Source of the DNA: Neurospora intermedia
Lineage: Eukaryota > Ascomycota > Sordariomycetes > Sordariales > Sordariaceae
Direction of reading: 5' to 3'
NCBI GenBank assembly: GCA_037102815.1
Contig: BTPP01000002.1
Coordinates: 5,952,001 to 6,016,000, forward strand
DNA length: 64,000 nucleotides
Shown: in pieces, positions 63,252 through 64,000 of the stretch
How positions within the stretch are numbered: the first letter of the stretch is position 1
How the letters are laid out: each line of letters begins with the position of its first letter
Notes under the pieces: model-generated
The model's database searches: none
Seen by the model: the letters and a program-made list of their open reading frames with translations, nothing else
Told to the model about the DNA's origin: nothing
Translations under genes and position numbers: made by a program

Positions 63252-64000
63252 ATTGTCGAGGAGGGTTTGGGGTGTAAGAGTACGAGGAGGATGGTCAAGG
63301 GTTTGTTTGCTTGGGAATGGCGGCGTTAGGAGGTTGGCTTTGTTTGACTTTTTGGACAGTTCCCAAGGACGTCGTGATTGTTAGTTGATTCTGCAGCAAA
63401 TTGACATAAAATGGAAGATACATGTCCAGACAGGTTTGATCTTGATGTTCGTACTCAACGTGCTTAATTCCCTGAAACAACGTCAGCGTGGTGTGACCAG
63501 GATGTAGTTGTATCTGTGACGCTAGGAAACCAGGGCTGATTTTGCTAGTGACATAACAACTGATATTCAAGCGACGTTGGCTTCGTGTTCCCCGCCTTGG
63601 ATCTCTCTCAGGAAGACGTCGGGGGGTGGCCCAATCTACGGCTCGTCGGCGGCAGGGTAGCTATCGGAGCTTGAGCGTTCGAGGACGGAGTGGCTGTCGA
63701 GCTGAAGAGAAGGTGTAGGAGAAGGACGGTGGACATTTCTTTTGTTCGCGAATGGAGGCGTTGGAGGTTTGCTTGGTACGATTGCATATGTATTTTCTGG
63801 AGTTGTTCACCTGGTCAGTTACCTCTACCTCTAGACAATGCAGTAATTCGATTATTCGAAGAACTTGGAAGGTATACACGCTGACGTGTCTGATTTCTGT
63901 GTGATCGACAAAGGCTATCGACGTGGTTGATGCCAATGTGAACAAGATGTGATTGTATCTAGATCGGTCCAGATCGACTGCTGTTTCTGTTAGCTGCATA
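63252..64000. other. Intergenic to window end
   Basis: No gene was recognised. A minus-strand frame (63661-63999) lacks domains and may belong to a gene beyond the window. Confidence 0.5.

Overview
The window reads as a filamentous ascomycete chromosome segment, most like Neurospora or a close relative in the Sordariales. The reasons are short introns (about 46-190 nt, GTRNGT donor, CTRAC branch site, YAG acceptor), compact CaaAATG-type starts, an HtrA-like protease gene whose spliced length is 1026 residues, and a retrotransposon whose interior has the TpA-rich, stop-riddled look of repeat-induced point mutation (RIP). All exon joins given here were worked out by eye from splice motifs and frame and were not tested against transcripts.

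Left part (1-38 kb) is an ordinary gene-rich housekeeping region: an SRF1-like membrane protein, a mitochondrial K+/H+ exchange-related protein, a TOK-type two-pore K+ channel, nma111, a large J-domain protein, an APC-type amino acid permease, a low-complexity hypothetical, mitochondrial mdj1, an ESCRT-III/Chm7-like protein, mcm6 and a caspase-fold protein that lacks its catalytic His.

At 39.06-44.61 kb lies a complete Ty1/copia element on the minus strand, with 159-bp LTRs, a 5-bp target duplication (GTTTC), an initiator-tRNA-like primer site and a polypurine tract. Its gag-pol interior is saturated with RIP-type changes while the two LTRs differ by one base.

Right part (45-64 kb) is accessory in character: an O-methyltransferase, two identical inverted tRNA-Arg(ACG) genes, a GPI-type cupredoxin, a secreted three-module cysteine-rich protein, two inverted PTH11-like seven-helix paralogs flanking a phenol-hydroxylase-type FAD monooxygenase, and a RING-like protein. 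Several gene-poor intervals (up to 3.6 kb) separate them.

The observations most worth following are: the RIP-sparing of the LTRs; an open frame continuing past the TGA of the J-protein gene; a mitochondrial-presequence-like in-frame extension upstream of nma111; the pseudo-caspase; and the cysteine-rich gene whose three repeats are each cut by a phase-1 intron at the same codon.
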